This document shows positions 53,201 through 64,000 of a stretch of DNA of 64,000 nucleotides, one piece after another. Each line of letters begins with the position of its first letter. The first letter of the stretch is position 1. This DNA is from Tethya wilhelma (taxonomy: Eukaryota; Porifera; Demospongiae; Tethyida; Tethyidae), in assembly GCA_964030475.1 (NCBI GenBank), contig CAXIPT010000001.1, positions 12,119,823 through 12,183,822 on the forward strand. Reading direction: 5' to 3'. Made by a program: the position numbers and the translations under genes. A model generated the notes under the pieces. It was not told the origin of the DNA, did no database searches, and was given only the letters and a program-made list of their open reading frames with translations.

Positions 53201-54417
53201 GAAATGTTGTGAAAGTGTCCATGTGTTTCTTGAGCCATCTCAGAGAGAGAGGTCTTGAGGAGGTCACATGAACATTGATAAGCTACAATGTGAAGTTTCG
53301 GAGAGTCAGCTCCACTCAAAGTGTCCACCAAGTAGTCTTTGACTACCGACACATCCTGGTTGGGTCTGAAAATGAGTAGCAGGGCTTAACAACATCAACA
53401 ACATAGATCTCTGACTTACTGTGTTGTTAGAACCACCATGATGGTATCAATATCTTCCAATTCCAGTGCCGTGTTCAGTGCCCCCATGAAGTCACAGGCT
53501 CCACCGGCCCCCAGGGCTGAGACCCACTCACAGGCCACTAACACACTCTCAGCACTGCTCACCGAGAATGGAAGGTCTGGCAAGGAGTCAGAGATCACTA
53601 CTGAACCAAACTGAATAAAATGTACAGACTCTTTTGTTGTCAACTGTTCCTCAATGAACTGGTTAAGAGACCTCTTATATTCTCCTACAAGTTCTTTGTT
53701 CTGAAATAGTTCATCGGATGTTTCAACCAAGATGGCTACCTTGGAGCCTCTGATCTCTCCGAAATACAGTCTGCTATCTGTTGATAGCCATTGGATATGC
53801 TTCTCATAGAACTTTACGAGTGCTTTCAATTGCTGTATCTTTAAAGAGAGCTTGCATTCATCAACATTCACTCTTGCAGGACTAGACAGGTGAAGGAAAA
53901 CTAAGGATGACAAACTAGTGAAATGGTACATTCATCTTACCATGGTGATAGTATTCCATTAGTACCATCACTGACAGCATCTGCTTCCGGATATGGGAAT
54001 GATTCCAGTAGATTCTTACTATGAATCAAACATATCTATCATAATATTATGACATTATGCACAACTGTGTATAATCTATATCGTATCATCATTATTGGCT
54101 CACTCTGGCAGTTTACAATCACCAAGAGCTTGATAGAGTGTAAGTCCAAGTGATTCAGGAGAGTATAGATCATACCAGTCAGACTCATTTGATTGAAGAT
54201 CGGGGTGAGGTAATACATCCTGTAGAAAACACACTTCTTCAACTTTTTTTGCACATGTTTCATAATTTTATACATTGTATGTTTCATTAGGAGTGAACCA
54301 TCCTACCAGTAGGCCAGGTTGATGACTCTTTGATTCCAGCTCTTCAAACACCCCAGATCTCTGAGGGAGGTCATACATGGTAGGCTTCTTTGTGCTTCTA
54401 GCTGCAGTAGCACTCAT
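48993..54417 (-). CDS. VWA3-like protein with two von Willebrand A-type domains
   Basis: The gene has many exons. The first is 54417-54307 (MSATAARSTKKPTMYDLPQR), followed by 54219-54104, 54018-53941, 53881-53420 and 53365-52876. Later exons reach the last two, ending at 49351 and spanning 49152-48993. The stop is at 48993 after QKYFQQTSNFLH. Layout: an unstructured N-terminus; a repeat unit ALVKFYEKHIQWLS..RLYFGEIRGSKVAILVE then a vWA fold (SVHFIQFGSVVI); a second related unit near 52.2-51.3 kb; and a C-terminal unit IEWLQRGVAIS..NIVILLDVSSSVTP with vWA motifs SFNIITYASSVSKF and IYLVTDGASN. Closure is TGGRYHCYDG. This matches the VWA3A/VWA3B architecture (proteins of poorly known function, often in ciliated cells). 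Only the last domain keeps a canonical DxSxS metal site. A Gly-Gly-Asp repeat tract interrupts the first domain. Confidence 0.8.
49229..49318. mobile_element. Short degenerate palindrome in a VWA3-like intron
   Basis: tagcctcatacccaggccttcc at the left faces ggaaggcatgggaatgatggaagct at the right. This is a diverged relative of the 10600-10680 element. Confidence 0.5.
50182..50226. repeat. GA microsatellite
   Basis: Uninterrupted ga run of about 22 units in an intron of the VWA3-like gene. Confidence 0.9.
53016..53182. repeat. Coding minisatellite (Gly-Gly-Asp)n in the VWA3-like gene
   Basis: Tandem 9-base units (tcaccacca and variants with act or gcc). On the minus strand they stay in frame and read GGD repeatedly, with SGD and GGN variants, for roughly 18 units. 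The flanking exon (53365-52876) is open throughout. Confidence 0.9.
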
Positions 54418-54533
54418 GGCCTCAAGGAATTTCAGTTAGCGGTGCAGCGTTGCTAAGCAACAGTAGGTGTGGCTATTCACATTTAAAAATTAACTCCTTC
54501 AAAACCCACGTGGACAGTTCGCTGCAGCGACCC
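54418..54533. promoter_or_regulatory. Presumed bidirectional promoter, VWA3-like / GTPBP3
   Basis: The start codons of the minus-strand VWA3-like gene (54417) and plus-strand GTPBP3 (54534) are 116 bases apart. No TATA-like box is evident. Confidence 0.55.
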
Positions 54534-57500
54534 ATGCCTGATCTGGAAATTATGAATCTGTTCTCCAAAGCTTGTCAGAGGTGCATTTCCTCTCTTCTAA
54601 GAAGGAACAACTTACGCAAGTATCCCAAAGCGCACTGTTGCAGTGAAAATACCTCGAGAATATCACAATTGTCCAGAGATTATTCATTATTTACCTCTGA
54701 TGATACAGTGTTTGCTCTCTCATCTGGGCATGGGAAGTGTGGTAGGTTGAAATTCTTTGTGCAGTGTCACCTGAGGATATGATGATGATAGTTGCCCGAT
54801 TTACATACAGGAGTTGCTGTTATACGTGCAACAGGGCCTCAAGCAAAAGAGGTATGTTTCTATTCAAAATGTGGACTATACGTTAGACCATCATGTCAAA
54901 TTTATGTTGATGTCCAGATAATAATTATTATTATTGTTTTAGTCATAGCCTTGCACGGCTGAAAAATGTGTACAAATTAATTTAAAATGGTAACCTGAAA
55001 AATCTAGACCTATAGGGAAGAGTAATTTTACTGCTTCATCAAAGTATCTGAATAGTTATAATCAGGAGGCCAAAATTATACTTCTTTGCTTTATATTCAG
55101 GGATAATTTTCAGGGGGTGGCAACTGCCAGTCACTTGGTACTTGCACCCGCGACAGTGGTCAAGCTAGATCTTGACCATTGACCAAACAGTGTAATTTTA
55201 CGCCTGACTCATCACTATGACATTATCAGTGATGACCTTTACAGATTGACTTTGACCGTTTTGAAATTTCATTTTGACCGTTCACTTGCACTAAAATCTC
55301 ATTTTGACTGTTGACCGTCATCTTGACCATAGTCGCGGGTGCAAGTACAGAGTGAGTGGCAGTTCCCACCCCTTGAAGTTCTGTGAATCATGACTTAACC
55401 TTTCTTTTTGTGGAGGATTTGTTTACAATAATATAATCATGGATTTGCCGTAACAATTTCAAGTTGCATGGTATTGCTATGCCTGTATATCTCTACAGGC
55501 TCTGCTCCAGATTACGAGACTGAAAGTGCCACCGCCTCCAAGACAAGCAGTGTTCAGGAGACTCTCTGATCCTCAAAGTGGAGAAACTATTGACCATGGG
55601 TTGATTCTATGGTTCCCAGGTGACATGATGCCATAAGGTTTCATCTCAGTACTTCATGTGTACTCTCCTCTCTTATTCAGCTCCACACAGTTTCACTGGA
55701 GAGGACAGTATAGAGTTCCAAGTACATGGTGGGCCGGCTGTTGTGTTGGCAATGTTGAGTACATTGAGTGCAATACCAGGATGCAGACATGCAGAACCTG
55801 GGGACTTCACCAAGAGAGCATTCTTCAATAACAAGCTGGACTTGACTGAAGTTGAGGGGCTGGGAGATCTCATTCATGCCGAGACAGAGGCTCAGAGGAA
55901 GCAAGCCCTCAGACAAATGGAGGTATGGAATATAGTGAGCATTAAAGAATGTGCATCAAAACTATCACTGTCTGTTGTACAGGGAGACCTGGGAAAGCTG
56001 TATTATGAGTGGAGCAGGAGACTGATCAAGGTTGGTAGTATATTTCTTCATTGGTACCTTGTGAGGAAGACTGCATGCTTGTGTCTTACAAAGAACATAC
56101 CTAGCAAGCTCTGTTCCTTGCTCATTACACACACATCATATTTACACTCATACACAATGTAGTGTGTAGCACACATAGAAGCTATCATTGACTTTGGAGA
56201 GGATGAAAACATAGATGAAGGCCTACTAGACAATGGTAACAAGCTTGATTTAGTCCATTTTGGTTGTATTATAAACTCTGGGTGTTTCCTCATAGTTAGA
56301 ATAGATGTCTCTAAGCTTCATGATGAGATTGTCAGCCATTTAAATGATGGCCGTCGTGGTGAAAGATTGCGCAGTGGTGTCCATGTGACTATTGTTGGAG
56401 CACCAAATGCTGGAAAGAGCAGTCTTCTCAATATTCTATGTAAGCATGTGTGTGTGTGTGTGTGTGTGCGCGTGTGTGTGTGTGCATGTGTGTGTGTGTG
56501 TGTGTGTGTGCATGTGCATGTGCATGTGTGTGGAATTAGTCTCACCATCCACCCACCCTTGCACTTTGACACAGAACCTGATGGTTCTATGCATCTTTAT
56601 TTTGTTAGAATGGACTCTTGCCTGTAGGCATTCTATACCAAATCAATCATTTTGATCTCACTCTTTTTGTGTGTTCATTCTTCAGGTCAGCGCCCTGCTG
56701 CCATAGTGTCACCATTAGCAGGTACTACTAGAGATGTGCTGGAGTCAGCACTTGATATCTTTGGCTACCCCATTGTCATCAGGTATAGCAGGACCAGGAT
56801 ATTTGTTCTATCAAGCACTAACTGTACAGTGTACCTCCTAGTGATACAGCTGGACTCAGAGACTCCGCTGACCCTATTGAACAAGAAGGAGTGAGAAGAG
56901 CTTTAAGGAAGTAAGGAAGATGCATGTCTACAGGTAGCTACTGATTTGTTGTTGCTTCGATCCGGAATAGGTCTGAAACAGCTGATCTCAAAATTTTGAT
57001 AGCAGATTCATCTTTACACTTGGGATCTCTAAGCAATACCTCTCTTTGTCAAAACATGACCCTACCAGATCTCTCTAAGCAGTTGTTAAAACTGGCACAC
57101 TCTTCAAACACTACAACTAGTAGTGAATGGGTGGATAAGGCTGTTGGAGTGTTTTCACCAACTGACACCATTGTGGTGATGAATAAGGTGGACTTACTTC
57201 CATCACATAAAGGAGGGTTGGAGCCTAGTTTACACAGAGAGGACAAAACCAATGAAATCCCTATCTGTTGGATATCATGTAAAACTGGAGAGGGAGTTGG
57301 TCAATTCATGCAACAGTTTAAAGGTCTACTTGAGATAATGTAAGCAATAGCATACTGTTTAGCCAGAAATATTGATGGTCAAAAAATTTGATGGTTTACT
57401 TCACAGAACGTAAAATAAAAATATTGATGAATTTAAATCTGACGACTCTTGCGTGTGTACGTGCATATTATGGCAGCAGCAAAATATTGGCGGATTTAAA

Positions 57501-57923
57501 TTTGACGATTTGGACTTTGACCGCCAAACCGTCAATATTTTCCGGCTATAAAATAATTATGGTAATTATACGGAATCATGTGGTACTATTCTCGTGCTTG
57601 TTAATGTGGCAGGTGTGGCAATCCTCTTGCTGGTAGTCCTAGTTTAACCCAGGCCAGACATCGGGAACATTTAAACCAATGCACCAAAGATTTAGAGAGA
57701 TTCTTGGGTAAAATCTTTATTGATATCCTTGATGTCCTACTTGCTGTTATTGACTGTAACCCCATGCAGGTGTGATTCAGAGTGATCTACCAGTTGACCA
57801 TGTTCTAGATTTAGCAGCTGAAGAACTACGTTTGTCCATCAGGCAGATTGGCAGGATAACTGGTAAAGTAGGAGTTGAGGAGATACTTGATGTAGTGTTT
57901 AAAGACTTTTGCATTGGAAAGTA
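54534..57923 (+). CDS. GTPBP3: Mitochondrial tRNA modification GTPase (MnmE family)
   Basis: GTPBP3/MnmE works with MTO1/MnmG to modify the wobble uridine of mitochondrial tRNAs. About twelve exons join well: the first ends g|gtaggt at 54741, then [27 protein letters not shown], and so on to the stop at 57923. Landmarks: an Arg-rich N-terminal presequence ([18 protein letters not shown]); [37 protein letters not shown] and [20 protein letters not shown] (folate-binding TrmE_N); G1 [10 protein letters not shown]2/G3 AGTTRD and DTAGLRD; G4 NKVD; and the C-terminal CIGK containing the reactive Cys. The Met at 54534 or the one at 54552 can be the start; the frame upstream has only a TTG. Two introns carry palindromic elements (55111-55375 and 57356-57550). 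Confidence 0.95.
55111..55375. mobile_element. Palindromic element in a GTPBP3 intron, same family as 5573-5853
   Basis: It begins cagggggtggcaactgccag and ends tggcagttcccaccccttg, with gtacttgcacccgcgac and gtcgcgggtgcaagtac as the second paired block. The interior has repeated ttgaccgtt units like the RNASEH2A intron copy. Confidence 0.8.
56446..56531. repeat. GT microsatellite just after a GTPBP3 splice donor
   Basis: Interrupted gt run with gc, cat and gcat breaks. It begins a few bases after the donor tat|gtaagc at the end of the P-loop exon. Confidence 0.9.
57356..57550. mobile_element. Palindromic element in a GTPBP3 intron (gtcaatatttccggc family)
   Basis: The left end tagccagaaatattgatggt pairs with the right end gtcaatattttccggcta. 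Internally, aaatattgatgaatttaaat and aaatattggcggatttaaat repeat. It shares its termini and interior with the copy at 59496-59697. Confidence 0.75.
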
Positions 57924-59887
57924 GAGCTCTAAGACTGACTTTTGTTAGTCCTGAATACTAATTGGCATTTCACACACCAAGGTTATTATTGTGTACAAAG
58001 CTAATAAGTACATACAGGTAATAATGTTATTGCAAGTTCTCCCTGACTCTCTCCTTTGATCTTACATGAGTGAGGGTCAAAAGGGAGAGCCTGGGTAAGA
58101 GACTACTACTTTAGTACCTATATGTCATCATGGGAGTCGTGTTGTCTGGGAATGAGGCTAAGCCACTTCAATAAGTCCACAACGCCCTTCCTGTTTGGAG
58201 TTTTAGTTCTGCCCACACAATGTCATGTGAATGTAAGCTAACAAATTGAATATAATTGGGGCGAGCATGAGTTGAAATCGAGAGACTACACTGAAATCAA
58301 AGTTTGGATCGCAAAACAGGCTACCCTAAACTACTGTAAGTGTTTACTTTTGTTTCTTTTCTAGTGTGTCAAGTAAACCCCAAATTTATATGTTTCTATG
58401 ATTCATAGATATTATTAGATAAGTCCATGATCATATGAAAGGCGGTAGCTAGCCTAGCCACTAGTACGGCCAGTGTTATGAAATTTTAGGGACCCCCTAC
58501 ACTTCTAATCTGGCTGGTCAGACTACTACACTTCATATCTGGCTCTAGCCCCTAGCCATAGCCATAGCTCTAGCCTAATCTCTTGCCTATTCCCTAACTC
58601 TGATCCTAGTATAGGGCCTAAAGGGGTCCCCAAAATATACTGATAATTTGGGGTCCCATTAATTTGTATTAAAGGGGCCTATGGCAATAATAGCTACTGA
58701 CCTAGTCAACTCTTAGACTTGAAGCAGTCACAAGGTACTCCAAGGCTTTCGCTTTAGGCGGCATAGTGTGGCTATTTATATATTAGCCTCATGGATCGAT
58801 CAGTCGACAGGCTGGCCAGCGAACTAGTAGAATTCAAGAGAAGTCAGACTTCAGCCGAGCATACTGGATAGAATGCATGCATGTAATGATTTCGACCACC
58901 CTGTAGAAAAGCTCATGCAGTCCTGTCTGATTGATTGTCTTGAATCAATGTGGATTGGTCATGATTCCTGCATCAACCTCTACTATCTATGCCTGCATGC
59001 ACACATGGGCTAGCTAGTGATGGCAGGTAATAGTGCCATTATCTGATTCAGCCTGCATCAGGCATGGCACATTCTACACAAAAAAAGATTATAGCCTTTT
59101 TGTGCCTTTAGAAATATGGCATAGAGTCTATAATATTTTCACGACCAAGAGTATGTCATGACTAGATGACATGTGTACCATTACTCAGTGAGATTGGTAG
59201 TACTGAAATCTGCATTATTTTACTTACTTGTGCATGGTCTAACATTTCATGCTGGCATAATTATGCTTACTAAATTTGAAGTTTATAGCTGTTTTGGTTA
59301 TCAAACAGTCAAAATACTACACTCGTACTGACAGTGATAGGCTCAGTCATTATTCTTTATTTAGAAAGCAACATGCAATATCAATATTGAACTTTTCTCA
59401 GTTACTCATACCTAGCTGTGCATGCCACACCCAGCTGAACCTATGTAGCTAGATTCTGTTGGACCAAAGAAAGTTCTGTGCTCCATATGGGCTCATATAC
59501 CGTATAGCCGGAAATATTGACAGTTTAAAAAAATTTACGGTAAAATATTGACGAATTTAAATTTGACAATTTGCGCGTGTGCATTGTATATGCGTATATG
59601 GCAGCCAAAATATTGATGGATTTAAATTTGACAATTGGACTTCGACCGTCAAACTGTCGATTTAAAATTCCCATCAATATTTCCAGCTCTGAGCGGCTGA
59701 AGTTGAGTAGCGGGATTGCCGGGCACACAATGGGTGCTGTGCTTAATTCCTATACTGCCCCACACTGAATATATATTCAAATCAGACAGCCATTCCATCT
59801 TATTTCCTTTCCATTACTGTACTGCAATGATAATTGCAGGAAACTCAATCAGTGTTCATGGTTTAACTTGCCAGGAGAGTTTTTGTC
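57924..59887. other. 2 kb intergenic region with two repeat elements
   Basis: No coding sequence recognised between GTPBP3 and the next gene. It contains a short palindrome near 57994-58113 (ctctcctttgatcttac facing gtcaaaagggagagcctgggt), a tagcctagcc-like simple stretch near 58450-58620, and the element at 59496-59697. Confidence 0.5.
59496..59697. mobile_element. Palindromic element, second copy of the 57356 family
   Basis: It begins ataccgtatagccggaaat and ends atcaatatttccagctct. The interior has aaatattgacgaatttaaat and aaatattgatggatttaaat, almost the same as the copy inside GTPBP3 about 2 kb upstream. Confidence 0.75.
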
Positions 59888-61968
59888 ATGGCTGCATTTG
59901 AAGGACAAATAGTGTCACTCCAAGAGATGTGTCTTCTTTACCTGGTGGGACATTTAGACCAGTATACTCCTGACACACTCTCACAGCTACCGAAACATCT
60001 GAGACACCAGTTCCTTTGTCACCTCCCAGCACTGGATCTTCACAGACTAGAAAGCACTCATGTTGCCAGCGGCTTAGATGTGGCTACTTGCTGGCAAGCT
60101 CTTTATGAGTACATTAGGACTGTTGTGTACCCAGAGTGTGATGATGATGACCATAGCCTTGACGATTACTTAGACTTCAAGGAGAATACCGTGCCTAATG
60201 AGAGCCAAGGCCCAAAGGAGAGCATTATGAGACTGACGGCGAATTACATAGTCCAAGAGTTATTTTCTGAATATTCTCCTCGTTTTTCATATGTTGAAAA
60301 TTTAATATCACATCATAGAATATGTCAGTGTCTAAACGTCATATTGTTTTGTATTCCTAAGCAATTCCAGCCTGTACAGGAAGACACATTAATGCAGGCT
60401 CCTTTGGAGCAAGCCCGACTTTGTTACTGTGATCGTTCCTTAGGGTTTGTTATCCCTGATCGATTGTCCTCACTGCTCATGGAATGGAAAGAACAAGTGA
60501 TGCCTTATTACTGATGCAAATTCTTCTTGAACAATTTAATTATCGATCTGATTTTGTTGCCATGGAAGATAACTCACAGCTATACAGGCTCTTTGGAAAT
60601 GACAAAACCAAGTGGGCAGTTGTGGAGCGATATCTGTCACATGCTAAAACTATATTGTGCAAATCCTATTTCTCGCTGCATAATGACCAGATTGATTATT
60701 GGAGTAATGTTTTACAAGAAAATTTCTATGCTAAAGATACTAGACTGTCAAAACTGACGATTTTGTGCATTGACTATTTTCTACCAAGATTAGTTGAACA
60801 TTTTAGTCAGTATCTTGCTACTTCATCACTACCTGCTGTGCAGTTGCCACCATACATGGGTTTAGAGGAGCTAGTAGTGCAATCAATCAGAACATATGGA
60901 TGCCCATGCATGTCTAAGGGTCGAAAACCTTCAACAAAATCAACAGACCAAGCCTTTCATAAGCTTGCTATCATAATTACTAATCAAGAACGATTGGCTA
61001 ACCTTACACTGCAATTGAGATGGTTCTTTCTCAATTCTGATGCTTTAATGAATGCAGTTGCCCAGTTTTTGATGAAAACATCAATGAGAGAATTGGACCT
61101 AGTTGTTTCAAAATTGAACATTGGTCCACTAGCAATGGTTGTATACTGCTACCTCTTCACTCCAACAGTGTATGAGCAAAGTTTTAAATTATCAGTACAT
61201 GAGGTGAGTTCAGGGTTCATGGGAAAAGGAAAGAAACTGGTTGATAAGCATCTTAAAGAATGCTGCCAGTCCACAAGTACTTGTACTGTTGATGGCCAAA
61301 GCATGAAGTCAATTTCTCTTAATTTGGAACAACTTCCTTCTTTGCTCCCAATCTTCTCAAAGATTACTCCAATTACCCTAAAGACAGTAACACTTACTAT
61401 CGGTGATTCTGCATCAGAGCAACATACATTGCTACCAAACATAACAGCACACTCAGTGATTCTTAATGTTAGGTATATATCCATATCGGCATCACACTAC
61501 ATTTGAAGTTGGTGTTACTGGGTGCTCTCTGATTCTCAATGATCAGATCAATCACCTTAAAGTTTGTGTGTTCCCCCTACCTTTGCACCCACCATCCCTG
61601 GTTCAGTGTACTTTAAGAGTCTTGGAAATGTCTTATCAAAGCATGCCAAACAATTTCAGACACTCCACTCCATCGAGATTATCAATAGATATTCTAAAGA
61701 AGAATATTTATTTGATCCTAACGATTTTACTCTGTGTGAGTCTCTGATTTCTCTGGCCCAAGTTGTTCCTTTGGAACTGCGACTGGCTCACATGACACAA
61801 TACTTGAGAAGGCTGAACAAAATGTGGAAGGAGACTAAGTCCATCAAGAGGTTGGTTAAACTAGAACTTGTTGTATCATCTCACAGTAGAGATTTAGAGG
61901 AAGAGGAAATCAGTAGCTTGTGTGATGTGGCCGAGTCATCTTCTTTAGTTCATGACTCAGACATGTAA
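59888..61968 (+). CDS. Unrecognised protein, three exons
   Basis: Exons 59888-60496, 60580-61472 and 61563-61968 join to 1,908 nt, giving 635 residues; the introns are 83 and 90 nt. I do not recognise the family. The N-terminus (SQLPKHLRHQFLCHLPALDLHRLE) has the spacing of an F-box-like or similar short helical motif, and the rest is mostly helical with Leu-rich segments (SISLNLEQLPSLLPIF). The C-terminus is acidic. The first intron has a weak donor (caa|gtgatg) but a good cacag acceptor, and splicing exactly restores an open frame. Without it the gene would need a frameshift at about 60.5 kb. The second intron is gtatat...ttaaag. It may belong to a lineage-specific expanded family. Confidence 0.65.
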
Positions 61969-62515
61969 ATGATAAATTATTTCTCAACTCTGAAATTCTT
62001 TTGATGTTTTGTTTTGTGTGATTCAATTCTCTGTCGATCGTCACACTAACCATATATAGTATTAGTTGAAAACTTCATGGCTTCATGTTCTATACAAGGT
62101 TATCAACATTTGTATTATAATAATTATTATGTTATTCTTACAATAATAATTATTATGGTAAGATTATAATAATCAATTTTATGGTATTACTCAATCTGAT
62201 AATACTAGTTTATGTAAAGCAAATAACCCTTGTGTTGATTAGTTTTTATCAAAAAAAAATCTTGTACAATATTAAAATATTTCATATGATATATACATGC
62301 ACCCAATGGGATATATCCGGTGCCGACATGCCGACAATGAATAATTCATGGACCAGAATGATGATCGACGTATCGGAGAAATATTGAATTGAAGTAAAAG
62401 GTTGTAATTTTACAACTCAACACGACACTTGGAACGAAACATGCACAAACCCATCCCAAACTGTTACAGAATGATTCACATCATTATTATAAGAATTGAC
62501 ATAACTGCATGCAAA
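61969..62515. other. AT-rich gap before the transposase remnant
   Basis: Contains taataattattat-type palindromic simple sequence around 62115-62170. No gene recognised. The piggyBac remnant's terminal inverted repeat may lie here but I could not identify it. Confidence 0.4.
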
Positions 62516-64000
62516 CTAAATTTTAAATGGCAATTGTACACTACATGTAACTGATGAATTTTTTACTGGTAATTTGTACACTAATTTATGATAGTTCTTA
62601 AAACATTCAGTTTTGCACAGTGTAACTCCACAGACTCCGCAGCCAAAGGAGGTATGTTTAGATTTGTCCGGATGAGTTAGCTCACATTGACGGCACTTAC
62701 CCCTAAAGTCTCCTACTCTCTCTAAGTGTGAATGCGTAACCAATATTGTTTGGATTTTCGTGTCTAGATCATAGCTTTTCACAAGCTGATTTGTTCTGTC
62801 TACACCACTCATGCAAATATTGTAGGCTGGCAAGAGTGGAGGAACGCTTTGTAATCTAAGCACACCATCTGGTTGAAGACGAATTAAAGGTGTGTCCGTA
62901 TGCTCAGAGAATACATTTGTAACAAATCTGACTACGTACTTTCTGGTCATGAAAAACATAGTAGCACAAATCACCTACTGCTTGAGCTACATAACTACCC
63001 TTGTCAATCTTAATTTTCTTTAAGGTATCAGAAAAGCCTTTTGCATTTTGTTTTATTGTTCCTACAAAGTATGTTTTCTTTAGCTAAGTCTTCAACTAGA
63101 GGTCCACTCGAGTAGTAATTTTCACAGTAAACAACATGGTTTTGACCACAATAAGGCTCCATAAGATCCTTAACTACTCTCTTTACTAGTCTTTTCTCTG
63201 ATATTTTTCTACCTGTTTCTGGATCTACCTCTCTGCCTTCATACAGTTGAAAGTTACACAGATAACCACAACAAGAGCATGAACAACACCACATCTTAAA
63301 TCCAAGCTTAATAGGCTTTTTAAGTATAACTACTTTCCCTCTAACACGTCCTTTGTATTTAATCATTGATTCATCTACAGCAAGCTCTTGACTAGGACTA
63401 TAGGCTTCCATAAATGAGTACATCTACTAGAGGCTGAATCTTACGAGCTATATTCCTTCACTTCCAGGCATATTCTCATTATCTACCAAGTGCAAATTGG
63501 ATCATAATGACCAGAATCTAGTGGAAGACATGTATTGGTGTAAGTCTGGTATTCCCATAAATTTGTCAGTGCTCCAATAATTCCTTATTCAAGGCAACTT
63601 GTGGATTCCCATCAATAGATGTGCCATTCAGAATGAGATACCTGAACGGGAGGAGACCTCAGTTAGAGAAATGTGGACATTTTGGGCATAGTAGTATTGT
63701 TAGTTTCTACAGCCATCAACTCACACAAACTAGTAGGCCAAACCAACTGGAAGTACTCAAATGCATTACTCCTATATAGCAGGATCTAAAACTGTAGTAG
63801 GCCCTTCAACACCTAAAAAAGCTGGGTAATGACCAGAGCTAAATGATGCTTTTACTGCTAACTTTCATGCTTTTTGTCTCCGTTTTGGGGTAGGCGCTGC
63901 TCCATCTAGGTCACCTTCAAAATCACTGTCATCTTCCTCCTCTAGCTGGCTCACCATCAGAATCAGTATGTAGAGCAGAGCAACAAAGAGTAAAACATTG
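62516..64000 (-). pseudogene. Decayed piggyBac-type transposase, extends past the window edge
   Basis: Pieces of one transposase are spread over several frames on the minus strand. They include an acidic N-terminal segment (EEEDDSDFEGDLDG at about 63940-63880), a short stretch near 63500 (LHLVDNENMPGSEG), and the DDE-core region at 63423-63028 (SQELAVDESMIKYKGRVRGK with a catalytic Asp, and CENYYSSGPLVEDL with another acidic site). Then come VRFVTNVFSEH and YNICMSGVDRTNQL (the family's GVDR motif) at about 62950-62780. A Cys-rich C-terminal domain (KCRQC, CGVCGVTLCKTECFKNYH) ends at 62516. Frames change at least three times, there is a stop between pieces, and the segment after the GVDR motif appears deleted. 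It is inactive as it stands. Best relatives are PGBD-type piggyBac elements. Confidence 0.8.

Noticed and set aside
60457..60514. Apparent minus-one frameshift between two long open frames at about 60.5 kb
   Set aside because: An 83 nt intron (gtgatg...cacag, 60497-60579) joins the two frames in phase and leaves a clean protein, and no slippery heptamer is visible. A frameshift or sequencing indel remains a fallback only.

Overview
This is eukaryotic, almost certainly animal, DNA. The genes have short introns, intergenic gaps are small, and the sequence is AT-rich with many CA/GT microsatellites and TAATTATTATAA-type runs. The gene set (G-gamma subunit, TTLL9, LMF1, MFSD12, U2AF2, MED7, TANGO6, ZNF330, VWA3-like, RNASEH2A, GTPBP3) is metazoan. 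Compact architecture, bacterial-looking single-exon genes and many CARD-type domains would suit a sponge such as a demosponge; that assignment is inference, not proof. Most exon chains below were assembled by hand from splice sites. RNASEH2A, MFSD12, LMF1, MED7, TANGO6, ZNF330, the HMG gene, the G-gamma gene and the unnamed 59.9 kb gene all close to exact multiples of three.

Layout. 0-14 kb: the 3' end of an ANKRD40-like gene (+), a small doubtful ORF (-), RNASEH2A (-, with a nested palindromic transposon in a GC-AG intron), a 2.6 kb empty stretch, and MFSD12 (-). 14-22 kb: a 510 bp palindromic element, then three single-exon genes: a fused CitE-type lyase/double-hotdog protein (+), a GNAT acetyltransferase (+) and TTLL9 (-). 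21.8-27.3 kb: U2AF2 (-), whose introns carry three palindromic elements, and a two-exon G-gamma gene (+). 27.3-33.6 kb: LMF1 (-), whose last four exons are present twice in a 1,944 bp tandem duplication. 33.7-42.5 kb: MED7 (-) and TANGO6 (+) head to head, a PhnZ-like HD oxygenase (+), and ZNF330 (-). 42.6-49 kb: an HMG-box protein (+), with a tandem-CARD/TPR gene (-) nested in its first intron. 49-58 kb: a VWA3-like gene (-) head to head with GTPBP3 (+). 58-64 kb: a repeat-bearing gap, an unrecognised three-exon gene (+), and a decayed piggyBac transposase (-).

The genes do not form a pathway. Most are housekeeping: splicing (U2AF2), transcription (MED7, HMG protein), ribonucleotide removal (RNASEH2A), secretory trafficking and lipase maturation (TANGO6, LMF1), mitochondrial tRNA modification (GTPBP3) and cilia (TTLL9, perhaps the VWA3-like gene). 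Three head-to-head pairs share intergenic gaps of about 73-116 bp between start codons. The most unusual items are the single-exon metabolic enzymes (CitE-hotdog fusion, PhnZ-like oxygenase), the nested CARD-TPR gene, the duplicated LMF1 exon block and the palindromic element families.
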